Source: Alcanivorax sp. UBA4485 (GTDB taxonomy: Bacteria > Pseudomonadota > Gammaproteobacteria > Pseudomonadales > Alcanivoracaceae). From it: 32,143 nucleotides of DNA. Position numbers and translations under genes: made by a program. The DNA is taken from contig DGNT01000192.1 in assembly GCA_002389055.1 (NCBI GenBank), forward strand, positions 1 to 32,143, written 5' to 3'. Under the pieces are notes generated by a model. It saw nothing but the letters and a program-made list of their open reading frames with translations. It had not been told where the DNA came from and ran no database searches. Positions 23,947 through 31,863 of the stretch are shown piece after piece; the first letter of the stretch is position 1, and each line of letters opens with the position of its first letter.

Positions 23947-25791
23947 ATGAGCCAGACCGACGTTATTACCCTGCCCAAGGTGCTGGGCAAAGTGCCGGAA
24001 GTCGTGATGAATCTGCCGGGCCTGATAAAGGGCTCCAGGATGAGCAAAATCACCGACACCACCACACCGCTGGGACTGGGGGTGGCCTTCGAGAACGTGG
24101 CGGCGCAAAACCCGGAAGGCATCGCCGTTATCTACCGCGACCGCCGGTTTACGTATCGCCAGTTCAACGCGTGGGCCAACCGCATCGCCGACTATCTGGC
24201 CTCCATCGGCCTGAAGAAAGGCGATACCGTGGCCGTGGACATGGAAAACCGTCCCGAATTTCCCGCCACACTTATCGGCTGTGCCAAACTCGGCGTGTGC
24301 GCCGCTCTGATCAACACTTCCCAGAAGGGCAAGGTGCTGACCCACAGTTTCAACCTGGTGAACCCCAAGGCGGCGATCATCGGCCAGGAGGTCGCGGAAG
24401 TGATCCAGGGCGTCCGCGATGATCTGGACCTGAAGCAGAACTTCTTCTACTTCGCCGACCAGGACACCCTGGCCGACCCGGGCACCGCCCCGGAAGGGTT
24501 CAGCAACCTGGCAACCTCGATCCAGGGTTGCTCCAGCGAGAACCCGGCCAGCACCCACCAGACCTTCCTGCGCGACCCGCTGTTCTACATCTACACCTCC
24601 GGCACCACCGGCCTGCCCAAGGCGGTGGTGTTCAATCACGGCCGCTGGGAAAAAGCCCATGGCGGGTTCGGCTTTTCTTCGGTCCGCCTGACCAAAACGG
24701 ATCGGCTTTATTGCACCTTGCCGCTCTATCACGCCACCGGTCTGGTGGTCTGCTGGGCCTCGGTGATCGCCGGTCAGGCCAGTCTGGTTCTGGCCAGGCG
24801 TTTTTCCGCCAGCCGCTTCTGGGATGACATCCGCGAATACCGGTGCACCGCCTTCGGTTACGTGGGCGAGCTGTGCCGCTACCTGCACGAGCAACCCGAG
24901 AAGCCCGACGACGGCGACAACCCGGTGCATACCATCGTCGGCAACGGCCTGCGCCCGGGCATCTGGAAAGCGTTCAAGAGCCGCTTCGGCATTCGCAGAG
25001 TAGCTGAGTTCTACACCGCGTCAGAGAGCAACGTGGCCTTCACCAACGTGTTCAACTTCGACAACACCGTGGGTTTCTCGCCGGTCAGCTACGCGATCGT
25101 CAAGTACGACAAGGAAGCCGACGAGCCGGTGCGCGACAACAAGGGCTTCATGATCAAAGTGGGCAAGGGCGAATCCGGCCTGATGCTCGGCGAGATCACC
25201 GACAAGACCCCGTTCGACGGCTACACCGACAAGGACAAAACCGAGAAAGCGATCTTCCGGGACGTATTCAAGAAAGGCGACGCCTGGTTCAACACCGGCG
25301 ACATGATGCGTGACATCGGCTTCCGCCACGCCCAGTTCGTCGACCGCCTGGGCGACACCTTCCGCTGGAAAGGCGAGAACGTTTCCACCACCGAGGTGGA
25401 ACAGATCCTGGACGGCTTCGAGCAGGTGGTGGAATCGGTGGTCTACGGGGTGGAAATCCCGGGCACCAACGGCCGCGCCGGCATGGCCGAGCTGCGTCTC
25501 GACCGGCCGCTTTCTCAAGGGGGAACGGAGGAAGTGGACTGGCCGGCCCTGTGCGCCTACCTCAAGCGTGAGCTGCCGCCCTACGCGATCCCGGTGTTCC
25601 TGCGTATCACCGACCATGGCGTGGAAACCACCGGCACCTTCAAGCACCAGAAGAACAAGCTGAAGGAAGAGAAGTACGACCTGAACCAGCACAGCGACCC
25701 GGTCTATGTACTGCTGCCCGGCGAGAGCGCCTACCAGCGCCTCACGCCGGAGATCCAGACCGAGATCGAGACCGGACACTATCGTTTCTAA
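23947..25791 (+). CDS. Long-chain acyl-CoA synthetase (FATP / very-long-chain type)
   Basis: 614-aa AMP-forming ligase that activates a fatty acid to its CoA thioester. The ATP/AMP P-loop YIYTSGTTGLPKA is at 214-226, the adenine-binding FYTASESN at 355-362, and the linker/C-domain block GDTFRWKGENVSTTEVE at 469-485. The FRWKGENVSTTEV wording, with FKHQKNKLKEE near the C-terminus, marks the FATP/FadD6-like branch, not classic FadD. GGGAGGGG precedes the ATG. It lies 14 bases after TRAP permease copy 2 and should be co-transcribed, which suggests that what the permease imports is, or becomes, the ligase's carboxylate substrate. Exact chain length cannot be told. Confidence 0.93.
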   Translation: MSQTDVITLPKVLGKVPEVVMNLPGLIKGSRMSKITDTTTPLGLGVAFENVAAQNPEGIAVIYRDRRFTYRQFNAWANRIADYLASIGLKKGDTVAVDMENRPEFPATLIGCAKLGVCAALINTSQKGKVLTHSFNLVNPKAAIIGQEVAEVIQGVRDDLDLKQNFFYFADQDTLADPGTAPEGFSNLATSIQGCSSENPASTHQTFLRDPLFYIYTSGTTGLPKAVVFNHGRWEKAHGGFGFSSVRLTKTDRLYCTLPLYHATGLVVCWASVIAGQASLVLARRFSASRFWDDIREYRCTAFGYVGELCRYLHEQPEKPDDGDNPVHTIVGNGLRPGIWKAFKSRFGIRRVAEFYTASESNVAFTNVFNFDNTVGFSPVSYAIVKYDKEADEPVRDNKGFMIKVGKGESGLMLGEITDKTPFDGYTDKDKTEKAIFRDVFKKGDAWFNTGDMMRDIGFRHAQFVDRLGDTFRWKGENVSTTEVEQILDGFEQVVESVVYGVEIPGTNGRAGMAELRLDRPLSQGGTEEVDWPALCAYLKRELPPYAIPVFLRITDHGVETTGTFKHQKNKLKEEKYDLNQHSDPVYVLLPGESAYQRLTPEIQTEIETGHYRF

Positions 25792-25829
25792 AGTCCGGAC
25801 GCCGACAAGATGGTTTCTTCCCGGGTCTG

Positions 25830-25853
25830 AATATCCGATACTTCACGGATATT
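25830..25853 (+). terminator. Inverted repeat after the acyl-CoA synthetase
   Basis: Perfect 8-bp arms AATATCCG / CGGATATT around an 8-base loop, then TATTG. It is AT-rich and lacks a U-run, so it is either a weak terminator or an operator for the small gene that starts 29 bases on. Confidence 0.4.
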
Positions 25854-25881
25854 TATTGCGCCGCCAGCAAAGGCCCATAGC

Positions 25882-26034
25882 ATGAACGACCAGCAATCCA
25901 GACACCGGGAGCGGCCCACCGAGCCGCTGCCCAAATCCGTTAAGCCGGCGCTGCTGTTCCTCGGCTTTTTGTTTATGGTGACGGTGGTGATCGCCGGGGC
26001 CGCCTATGTGGTGGACCGGCAAATCTACGGGTGA
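25882..26034 (+). CDS. Small single-pass membrane protein (50 aa)
   Basis: I translated a 50-residue frame, MNDQQSRHRERPTEPLPK followed by a hydrophobic helix from about residue 23 to 43 (ALLFLGFLFMVTVVIAGAAYV) and a short VDRQIYG tail. AAAGG lies about 9 bases upstream. A basic, charged N-terminus followed by one helix predicts N-in topology. It ends 20 bases before the PilZ gene and probably shares its transcript. I do not recognise the family; the clean hydrophobic segment and position make it likely real. Confidence 0.6.
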   Translation: MNDQQSRHRERPTEPLPKSVKPALLFLGFLFMVTVVIAGAAYVVDRQIYG

Positions 26035-26054
26035 ATCATTTAAACGGGTGATCT

Positions 26055-26414
26055 ATGTCGTCCCAGCAAGAGCACCGTCATCATCCACGCCGCGACCCGC
26101 CCCGGGGGGTGTCGCTGACCCTGCGCCGGGACCCGCCGGCGGCGGACGAAGAATCGCTGCATCTGTTATGCCGGGACGTGTCCCGCACCGGCCTGGGGGT
26201 GGCTTTCCCCCACTCGATCACGCCGGACACCGATGTGGAATTGTGGATCACGTTGCCGGACGACGGGCGCCGCTTCCATCTGTACGGCACCGTGGCCTGG
26301 TGCGCCGCGCCACTGGGACAATGGCGCGCGGGCATCGCGCTCAACCTGGAACGCAGCGACGGCCAGTTCTGGTCGGCACGCTTCGACCAAGACCATGACC
26401 TCGACGGACGCTAA
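26055..26414 (+). CDS. PilZ-domain protein, probable c-di-GMP receptor
   Basis: 119-aa stand-alone PilZ protein. The RxxxR motif is in RRDPPRG (Arg13 and Arg17) and the second c-di-GMP contact DxSxxG is DVSRTG (41-46). Downstream strands VELWITLPDDGRRFHLYGTVAWC and the end GIALNL fit the six-stranded PilZ barrel. Both binding motifs are intact, so it probably binds c-di-GMP; the target is unknown. The 3' end overlaps the methyltransferase gene by 20 bases. The ribosome-binding site is weak (GGTGA). Confidence 0.85.
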   Translation: MSSQQEHRHHPRRDPPRGVSLTLRRDPPAADEESLHLLCRDVSRTGLGVAFPHSITPDTDVELWITLPDDGRRFHLYGTVAWCAAPLGQWRAGIALNLERSDGQFWSARFDQDHDLDGR

Positions 26415-27153
26415 TCGCCCCCTGTTCCGCCGTGGCGGCGACTACCAAAACCACCGCCCTGATTACCCCGCCGCCCTGTTCCAGTGGCTGGCGCAACACA
26501 GCCCCGGCCACCGGCTCGCCCTGGATCTGGGGTGCGGCAGCGGGCAGGCCTGCCGCGCGCTGGAACCCTGGTTCGGCAACGTGCTTGGCGCCGACGTCAG
26601 CGTCGACCAGCTCAGGGCGGCGCCGCCGGGCGCCAGCCACTATCTGGCGGCGCGCGCCGACGCGCTGCCGGTGGCCGATAACAGCGTCGATCTGATCACC
26701 GTGGCCCAGGCTCTGCACTGGTTTCCACTGCCCGCTTTTTTTCACGAGAGCGCCCGCGTGCTGCGCGAAGGCGGTCTGCTGGCGATCATCAGCTACGGGC
26801 TGTGCGGCGTGTCCGGCCTGGAAGGCCTGATTGAGGATTTCCACGACCGCACCCTGAAACCCTGGTGGCCGGCGGCACGTTGGCTGGTGATCGAGGGCTA
26901 CCGCAGCGTCGCCCTGCCCTGGCCGGAAATCGACGGTCCGCCGTCGATGCCGCTGGAGCGGCAATGGCGCTGGCAGGACATGGCGGGCTACCTGGATACC
27001 TGGTCGGCACTGGCCAAAGCCCGTGAGAGCGGCGATGACCCCCTGGCGGCGTTCCTGCCGGTGCTGCGGGAACAATGGGGAGAAGGGGAAAGGACCGTGC
27101 GCTGGCCGCTGCAACTGCGTGTCTGCGCCCGGCCGCCCCGCCCGGCCGGATAA
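26395..27153 (+). CDS. Class I SAM-dependent methyltransferase
   Basis: 252-aa protein from ATG 26395; the frame is open upstream through the PilZ gene, but the upstream translation (for example CRTTGAASICTAPW) is not protein-like. The N-terminal FRRGGDYQNHRPDYPAALF is the RPxYP motif of the trans-aconitate-methyltransferase-like (Methyltransf_11) group. Motif I is ALDLGCGSGQACRAL, the acidic residue is in GADVS, and VAQALHWFPLPAFFHESARVL completes the fold. The substrate is unknown. It overlaps the PilZ gene by 20 bases and converges on the HIT gene 21 bases away with no evident terminator. Confidence 0.85.
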   Translation: MTSTDANRPLFRRGGDYQNHRPDYPAALFQWLAQHSPGHRLALDLGCGSGQACRALEPWFGNVLGADVSVDQLRAAPPGASHYLAARADALPVADNSVDLITVAQALHWFPLPAFFHESARVLREGGLLAIISYGLCGVSGLEGLIEDFHDRTLKPWWPAARWLVIEGYRSVALPWPEIDGPPSMPLERQWRWQDMAGYLDTWSALAKARESGDDPLAAFLPVLREQWGEGERTVRWPLQLRVCARPPRPAG

Positions 27154-27174
27154 GCCCGCACCGGAGGGACGCTG

Positions 27175-27624
27175 TCAGGACTCGGGGAAATGCTCGGCGA
27201 GCAGACCGGCCAGACGGTCCAGCCGGCGGCGGCGCTTGGCCAGACCGAAGATGTTCATCATGCGCGTGCCCCAGGTCAGGGCGGTGGCCAGGGTGTCGCC
27301 ACCACGGCGGGGAATCACATGCACATGCACATGGGGCACGTGCTGGTTGGCCTCGCGGCCGTCGTTGACGATCACGTTATGGGCGAGCACGTCCAGCCCG
27401 GCCCGCTTATGCGCACGGATGGTACGCCGGGCCAACTCGAACAAATGGGCGCTGAGGTCAGGCTCCAGGTCCTGAAGCAGGGGCTGGTGCTGCACCGGAA
27501 TCACCAGACAGTGGGCCTCGCGCACCGGAAACAGGTCCAGCAACACGATGGCCCGCTCATCCCGGTACACCACACTACCCTCGGCGCGCCCCTCCAGTAT
27601 CTGGCAAAACACACAGTCAGCCAC
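27175..27624 (-). CDS. HIT-family nucleotide-binding hydrolase
   Basis: 149-aa histidine-triad protein. The HxHxH motif lies at 98-102 in QHVPHVHVHVIPR, and an N-terminal CVFCQIL gives the CxxC zinc pair common in HIT proteins. Such enzymes hydrolyse AMP-linked or dinucleotide substrates; the C-terminus here is longer and more basic (AKRRRRL) than in minimal HINT proteins. The GTG start at 27624 abuts the stop of the upstream gene with no gap, and GGAG is 7 bases upstream inside that gene. It is the last gene of the rnd operon. Confidence 0.9.
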   Translation of the reverse strand: MADCVFCQILEGRAEGSVVYRDERAIVLLDLFPVREAHCLVIPVQHQPLLQDLEPDLSAHLFELARRTIRAHKRAGLDVLAHNVIVNDGREANQHVPHVHVHVIPRRGGDTLATALTWGTRMMNIFGLAKRRRRLDRLAGLLAEHFPES

Positions 27625-27972
27625 TCAATTCTCCGATTGCCGGTAATCCTGCTGGCGCCGCTGACGCCAGACTTCCGCGCCGGCCAGCAGCAAGGCGAGC
27701 AGCAACACGGCCAGCAAGGGGCCGCCGGCCCGCCACAGGCTCACGTCTTCCTGGGCCAGCCCGTCGAACAGGCTGACCACCCAGGCCGGCCCCCATTCAT
27801 CATGGCTGGGCGATACCGGCCAGGGCATCAGCAGCAGCGCCGCCGCCAGGGCACGCAGCGGCAGCCGCAGCCACCCTTGCAGCGGTCGGGTGATGTACCA
27901 GAGCACGAACAACACGCCCACCGAGCCGAGCAAATAGGCGAACCATCCCCACAAATAGGCTTTCGTCGTCAC
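27625..27972 (-). CDS. Small multi-pass membrane protein of unknown function
   Basis: 115-aa protein with three likely membrane helices (about 9-28, 38-53 and 84-98) and a basic C-terminus (WRQRRQQDYRQ). GTG start with GAGGAG about 6 bases upstream; the ribosome site directly follows the ycgN stop, 9 bases away. It has no motif I recognise. The tight packing with ycgN and the HIT gene supports a real gene in this operon. Confidence 0.7.
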   Translation of the reverse strand: MTTKAYLWGWFAYLLGSVGVLFVLWYITRPLQGWLRLPLRALAAALLLMPWPVSPSHDEWGPAWVVSLFDGLAQEDVSLWRAGGPLLAVLLLALLLAGAEVWRQRRQQDYRQSEN

Positions 27973-27981
27973 GATCTCTCC

Positions 27982-28419
27982 TCAGTTCACCCAGTGAATA
28001 ATACGCTCTTCCAGGTCCGCTTCATCCACCGCGGTTTCGCTGACCACCCGCCCGGCCACGCTGACACCGGCCTCGCGGACCGACTCCGGGCGCCCGGACC
28101 GCAACGGGTGCCAGGCTTTCAACGGCCGGCCCCGGGCCCGCAGACGGTAGGCGCAGGTCTCGGGCAGCCAGTCGAAATGCTGCGCCACCTCGGTGGTCAC
28201 CTCGACACAGTCCGGCACATAGTGATGACGGTCCGGGTACACCCGGCAACGGCACTGCTCGGTGTCCAGGTACCCGCAGGCCACGTCGGTGAACGCCACC
28301 TCGCCGCTGTCCTCGTCTTCCAGTTTAACCAGACAGCAGCGGCCACAGCCATCGCACAGGGCTTCCCACTCACGGGCGTCGAGCTGCTCCAGGGGCAGCT
28401 CCCAGAACCGCTCACGCAC
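27982..28419 (-). CDS. ycgN: YcgN-family cysteine cluster protein (UPF0260)
   Basis: 145-aa protein matching E. coli YcgN: WEALCDGCGRCCLVKLEDED near 18-37, then C48, the CRC pair near 56-58, C71 in PDCVEV and C89 in ETCAYRL, followed by AWHPLRSG. The eight spaced cysteines suggest metal or Fe-S binding, but the function is unestablished. The GTG start at 28419 overlaps the ycgL stop by 8 bases. Confidence 0.92.
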   Translation of the reverse strand: MRERFWELPLEQLDAREWEALCDGCGRCCLVKLEDEDSGEVAFTDVACGYLDTEQCRCRVYPDRHHYVPDCVEVTTEVAQHFDWLPETCAYRLRARGRPLKAWHPLRSGRPESVREAGVSVAGRVVSETAVDEADLEERIIHWVN

Positions 28420-28726
28420 GGCGCGGGCGGTCCGGGTGGCCGTCGGCCAGATACAGGTCCGGGTCCGGCGGCGGCGGCATCTGCAGGTAAAAACCCTGCT
28501 GCCGCAACGCGGCCATGACTTTGTTAACGTCGGCGCGGGACAGCGGACGGTCCGGCGACAGAATCAGATCGCTGACGTGCACGCCCGGGCCGAACTGCTC
28601 GGCGAGCGCCTCCGGCACATCCTTCAGCCCCTTGCCCCGGGGCACGTAGAGGTACATGTCCGAGCGCTTGCGGCTCTTGTAGATCGAACAGAACAGCTTG
28701 CCTTTAAGCAGACTTGAAGCACTCAT
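28412..28726 (-). CDS. ycgL: YcgL-domain protein
   Basis: 104-aa protein matching the YcgL family: KLFCSIYKSRKRSDMYLYV at 10-28 and GFYLQMPPPPDPDL near 77-90. Its function is unknown. The ATG at 28726 overlaps the rnd stop in ATGA (28723-28726). The open frame extends upstream through rnd in another frame and should not be used as the start. In gammaproteobacteria ycgL is regularly next to rnd and ycgN. Confidence 0.93.
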   Translation of the reverse strand: MSASSLLKGKLFCSIYKSRKRSDMYLYVPRGKGLKDVPEALAEQFGPGVHVSDLILSPDRPLSRADVNKVMAALRQQGFYLQMPPPPDPDLYLADGHPDRPRRA

Positions 28727-29796
28727 AGCATTTCTCTTAATGGCCGCGCGACCAGTTCTTGCCGCCAGCCGGTCAGCGGCTCCGGCAGGGTGTCCGGGTC
28801 GCGAACCAGGGCTTCCAGCCAGCGGCGCCGCACCAGCACATCGGGTTTCAGTGACAGATCTTCGGCGATCCGCCCGACCCGCTCGCGCAGCGCCTTTACC
28901 GTGCCGCGCTGTTCCGGGTCGAGAGGGCCGGGCAAGGGCGCCGGCGGCTCCGCCGAGGCGGCCTGCTCGATCAGCGCCAGCAAGGCCTCGCCGTCGCGGC
29001 GGATGGCGCGCGGATGCACCCCCAGTTTCTGCAAGTCCACCCGGCCGCGCAGACCGCCGCGACTCAAATCCAGCAAGGTATTGTCGCGCAGCACGAAGCC
29101 CTTGGGCAGGTCCCGCTGGCGGGCGGTGGCTTCGCGCCATTCGGCGAGCGCTTCCAGCACCGCCAGTTCACGCCCCTGCAGGTTACCGGCGCCCTTCACC
29201 TGGCGCCACACCGCCTGCGGCTCGGCACGGCGACGGGCGTCGTCGCGCAGCCGCGCGCATTCCTCGTGCCACCAGTCCAGCCGCCCCAGGCGCTGCAACT
29301 GCGACTCCAATTGATCGGCGAGCGCCGGCAAATACTTGACGTCGTCTTCGGCGTAAAGCAGCTGTTCCTCGCTGAGCGGCCGTTTCAGCCAGTCGGTCCG
29401 GGTGGCGCCCTTGGCCAGGCTGACGCCCATATGGCTTTCCACCAGACGCTGATAACCCACCTGCATGTCCTCGCCGGTGAGCGCCGCCGCGATCTGGGTG
29501 TCCCGGACCTGCTGCGGGTAGGCGCCGGCGAAGGCCGCCAGTGCCTCCAGATCTTCCGAACAGGCGTGCATGATCAACGGGCGTTCGGCGAACAACGGCA
29601 CCAGCGCCGTCGGCTCCACCCGGGTAGTGTCGATCAGACGAATACGCTCGCCGTCGTGCACCTGCACCAGGGCCAGGCGCGGATAGTAGGTCCGTTCGCG
29701 CATGAACTCGGTGTCCAGGTAAAGCGGCTGATCGGGAGCCAGGCCATCGGCCCAGTCCCGCAGGGAGTCGGTGCTGTCGCACCAGAGGTACGCCAT
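28723..29796 (-). CDS. rnd: Ribonuclease D
   Basis: 3'-5' exoribonuclease for tRNA and stable RNA 3'-end maturation, 357 aa. DEDDy residues are visible: Asp28 and Glu30 in LYLDTEF, Asp82 in CSEDLE, and Tyr148/Asp152 in YAEDD. An HRDC domain follows (about 205-285, GRELAVLEALAEWRE). I chose ATG 29796 (MAYLWCDSTDSLRDW), which matches family N-termini; an in-frame ATG at 29829 lies inside the TATAAT of the likely promoter and so cannot be translated from that transcript. First gene of the rnd-ycgL-ycgN-membrane-HIT operon. Confidence 0.95.
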   Translation of the reverse strand: MAYLWCDSTDSLRDWADGLAPDQPLYLDTEFMRERTYYPRLALVQVHDGERIRLIDTTRVEPTALVPLFAERPLIMHACSEDLEALAAFAGAYPQQVRDTQIAAALTGEDMQVGYQRLVESHMGVSLAKGATRTDWLKRPLSEEQLLYAEDDVKYLPALADQLESQLQRLGRLDWWHEECARLRDDARRRAEPQAVWRQVKGAGNLQGRELAVLEALAEWREATARQRDLPKGFVLRDNTLLDLSRGGLRGRVDLQKLGVHPRAIRRDGEALLALIEQAASAEPPAPLPGPLDPEQRGTVKALRERVGRIAEDLSLKPDVLVRRRWLEALVRDPDTLPEPLTGWRQELVARPLREML

Positions 29797-29827
29797 GGGA
29801 GTCCGTTGCGTCGCTGAATGTGCGGGC

Positions 29828-29833
29828 ATTATA
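29828..29833 (-). promoter_or_regulatory. -10 element of the rnd operon
   Basis: Exact TATAAT on the minus strand, 31 bases before the rnd ATG, so the leader is only about 25 bases. The -35 region (TTTCAG, 17 bases away) is a poor match. Confidence 0.55.
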
Positions 29834-29952
29834 CGGGTCGCGGGCGGCGGCTGAAACGCGTGCCTGCGAGACGGCCCGGCGGCACTCAATTTCAGCGCCG
29901 GTTTCTGCTACCCTTTGCGCCCTCTGAATCGTCAGTTGCACAGGAAACCGCC

Positions 29953-30699
29953 ATGAGCACCAAATTGGTACTGGTCCGCCACGGCCAGAGCGTCTGGAAC
30001 AAGGAAAACCGCTTCACCGGCTGGAAAGACGTGGACCTCACCGATCAAGGCCGCGAGGAAGCCCGCCAGGCCGGCGAGTTGCTGAAGGAAGCCGGCTTCG
30101 AATTCGATGTGGCCTACACCTCGGTGCTCAAGCGCGCCATCCGTACTCTCTGGACCATTCTCGACGGCATGGACCAGATGTGGATTCCGGTGATCCGCGA
30201 TTACCGCCTCAACGAGCGTCACTACGGTGCGCTGCAGGGCCTCAACAAGGCGGAAACCGCCGAGAAGTACGGCGACGAACAGGTGCTGATCTGGCGCCGC
30301 AGCTATGACACGCCGCCGCCCAAGATGGACCGCGACGACGAGCGCTACGCCGGCCGCCTGCGCGTCTACAAGGATCTCGACCAGGACCGTATTCCGCTGT
30401 CGGAAAGCCTCAAGGACACCGTGGACCGTTTCCTGCCCTACTATCAGCAGGAAATCGAACCCCAGGTGCGGGCTGGCAAGCAGGTGCTGATCTGCGCCCA
30501 CGGCAACAGCCTGCGCGCGCTGGTCAAACATTTGAGCGGCATCTCCGACGAGGAGATCGTCAAGCTCAATATCCCCACCGGCATTCCCATGGTCTATGAG
30601 CTGGACGACGACCTGAAGCCGATCAAGAACTACTACCTGGGCGACCAGGAAGCCGCCGCCAAGGCCGCCGAGGCGGTGGCCAACCAGTCCAAGGGCTAA
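29953..30699 (+). CDS. gpmA: 2,3-bisphosphoglycerate-dependent phosphoglycerate mutase
   Basis: Glycolytic/gluconeogenic enzyme interconverting 3- and 2-phosphoglycerate, 248 aa. The phosphohistidine motif LVRHGQSVWN includes His10; NRFTGWKDVDLTDQG, RHYGALQGLNKAE, and CAHGNSLRALVK (second active-site histidine) are diagnostic for the dPGM group. AGGAAA precedes ATG 29953; the frame is open upstream, but this start matches the family. The last codons and the foldase stop sit in a small hairpin (GGCTA / TAGCC at 30694-30708), the genes being convergent and 3 bases apart. Confidence 0.97.
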   Translation: MSTKLVLVRHGQSVWNKENRFTGWKDVDLTDQGREEARQAGELLKEAGFEFDVAYTSVLKRAIRTLWTILDGMDQMWIPVIRDYRLNERHYGALQGLNKAETAEKYGDEQVLIWRRSYDTPPPKMDRDDERYAGRLRVYKDLDQDRIPLSESLKDTVDRFLPYYQQEIEPQVRAGKQVLICAHGNSLRALVKHLSGISDEEIVKLNIPTGIPMVYELDDDLKPIKNYYLGDQEAAAKAAEAVANQSKG

Positions 30700-30702
30700 C
30701 CA

Positions 30703-31698
30703 CTAGCCTCCGATCCGATCCAGCGCCCGCACCCGCCGCTGTTCCGCGTCATCGAACAGCGACGTCCGCAGGCGCTGGATCGCGTCTTCCCGGTCTTCCT
30801 CGGCCAGGCCGCTGTCCTCGATCGCGCGGCGCTGCTCTTGGTACGCCTGGTAGCGCTCGCGCCATTGCTCCCGGCGCCGGTCCAGCTCGCCCAGACGCTC
30901 GGCGGCGTCGGCCCCCAGCTGCTGCTCCCGGTATTGGTAAATACGCGCCTCGGAGACGTCCTGCTCACGCAGACGCCGTACCTCCTCGGCGACTTCCGCC
31001 GGTCGCCGCGAGGCGCGGACCATTTCCCGCATATCGTCCGGCAGCCCCGCTTCCAGCGCCTGCAGACGGGCTTCCTTTTCAGCCGGGTCGAGCCGGTCGT
31101 TTTCCAACAGTTCGCGACGCTGCAGGGCAAAGTCCGCGTAGCGGTCGCGAAAGCCGAAGAACGCCTCGCGGGTGGTGGCGCTGAACCACTGGTCGCGCAG
31201 CGTCCGGCGCTCTTCCAGGCTTTGCCGCATGCCGGCGACGCTGCCGTCGTGCTCGTCCAGGTCACGCAGGGCGGCACGGTAGCCGATATAGCGCTCGAAC
31301 AGATCCCACGCCTGGCGGGCCGCGGTGGCCGAGAGCGCGGCCTGAAGATGGGCCGCCACCCGACCGCGCAGCACATTAAGTTCTTCCTCGCCCAGGGCGG
31401 AAAGAAAATAGTCAAAGCGACGCCGCACCTGCTCCGAGACGATCAGGTTGCCCTGCTCGTCCTCGCGCAGGGCCCCGTCGGGCACGGTGCCACGCCAGGA
31501 CGCCGGCTCCTCGCCGAGCTTGCGCCCGCGGGCCACGTAGTCCTGGAATTCGGATTGACCGGCACCGTCGTCCGCCACGGGCTGATCAAGCCGGGGCGGC
31601 GACGATTCGGACGGCGCCTCGCGCCACCACACACCCATCAGCGCCAGCGTCACCACCAGCAGCGACATGGTCGCCGCCAGGGCCAGAGGTCCTTTCAT
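30703..31698 (-). CDS. lifO: Lipase-specific foldase (lipase chaperone)
   Basis: 331-aa membrane-anchored periplasmic steric chaperone that folds the secreted lipase. One N-terminal helix (about 5-24) anchors it; a variable, proline-rich linker follows, then the family signature RRRFDYFLSALGE at 92-104 (consensus RxxFDYxLSA). The rest is charged and helical (EERRTLRDQWF, RREQWRERYQAYQEQRR), as expected for the extended headphone-like fold. GGAG lies 7 bases before the ATG. Its client is almost certainly the lipase encoded on the other strand starting at 31864. In Pseudomonas and Burkholderia the foldase follows the lipase on the same strand; here the two genes are divergent. Confidence 0.93.
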   Translation of the reverse strand: MKGPLALAATMSLLVVTLALMGVWWREAPSESSPPRLDQPVADDGAGQSEFQDYVARGRKLGEEPASWRGTVPDGALREDEQGNLIVSEQVRRRFDYFLSALGEEELNVLRGRVAAHLQAALSATAARQAWDLFERYIGYRAALRDLDEHDGSVAGMRQSLEERRTLRDQWFSATTREAFFGFRDRYADFALQRRELLENDRLDPAEKEARLQALEAGLPDDMREMVRASRRPAEVAEEVRRLREQDVSEARIYQYREQQLGADAAERLGELDRRREQWRERYQAYQEQRRAIEDSGLAEEDREDAIQRLRTSLFDDAEQRRVRALDRIGG

Positions 31699-31793
31699 TC
31701 TTGTTCTCCGTTTCGTTGTTCCTTTTCGACCGCTAATCGGATTGGTACTTTTTTATTAGTGAACGACCGCTAGCAGTAAGGCTAGCATCAACC

Positions 31794-31826
31794 CACCGGT
31801 CGATAAAAAACAAGGACCGACCGGTG
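31794..31826. promoter_or_regulatory. Long inverted repeat in the foldase-lipase divergent region
   Basis: Perfect 9-bp arms CACCGGTCG (31794-31802) and CGACCGGTG (31818-31826) with a 15-base AT-rich spacer, 37 bases before the lipase ATG. The 165-base gap (31699-31863) also holds a direct repeat CGACCGCTA (31727-31735 and 31764-31772, 37 bases apart) and GCTAGCA twice (31769-31775, 31781-31787). This looks like an operator region controlling one or both divergent genes. I could not place a convincing -35/-10 pair. Confidence 0.5.
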
Positions 31827-31863
31827 ATAGACGACATTCGACAACAAAAAATCAGGGAAGCTT

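Noticed and set aside
31743..31758. Possible sigma-54 promoter (TTGGTAC...) before lipA
   Set aside because: The -24-like GG is present, but the required GC at -12 is TT, so the match fails.
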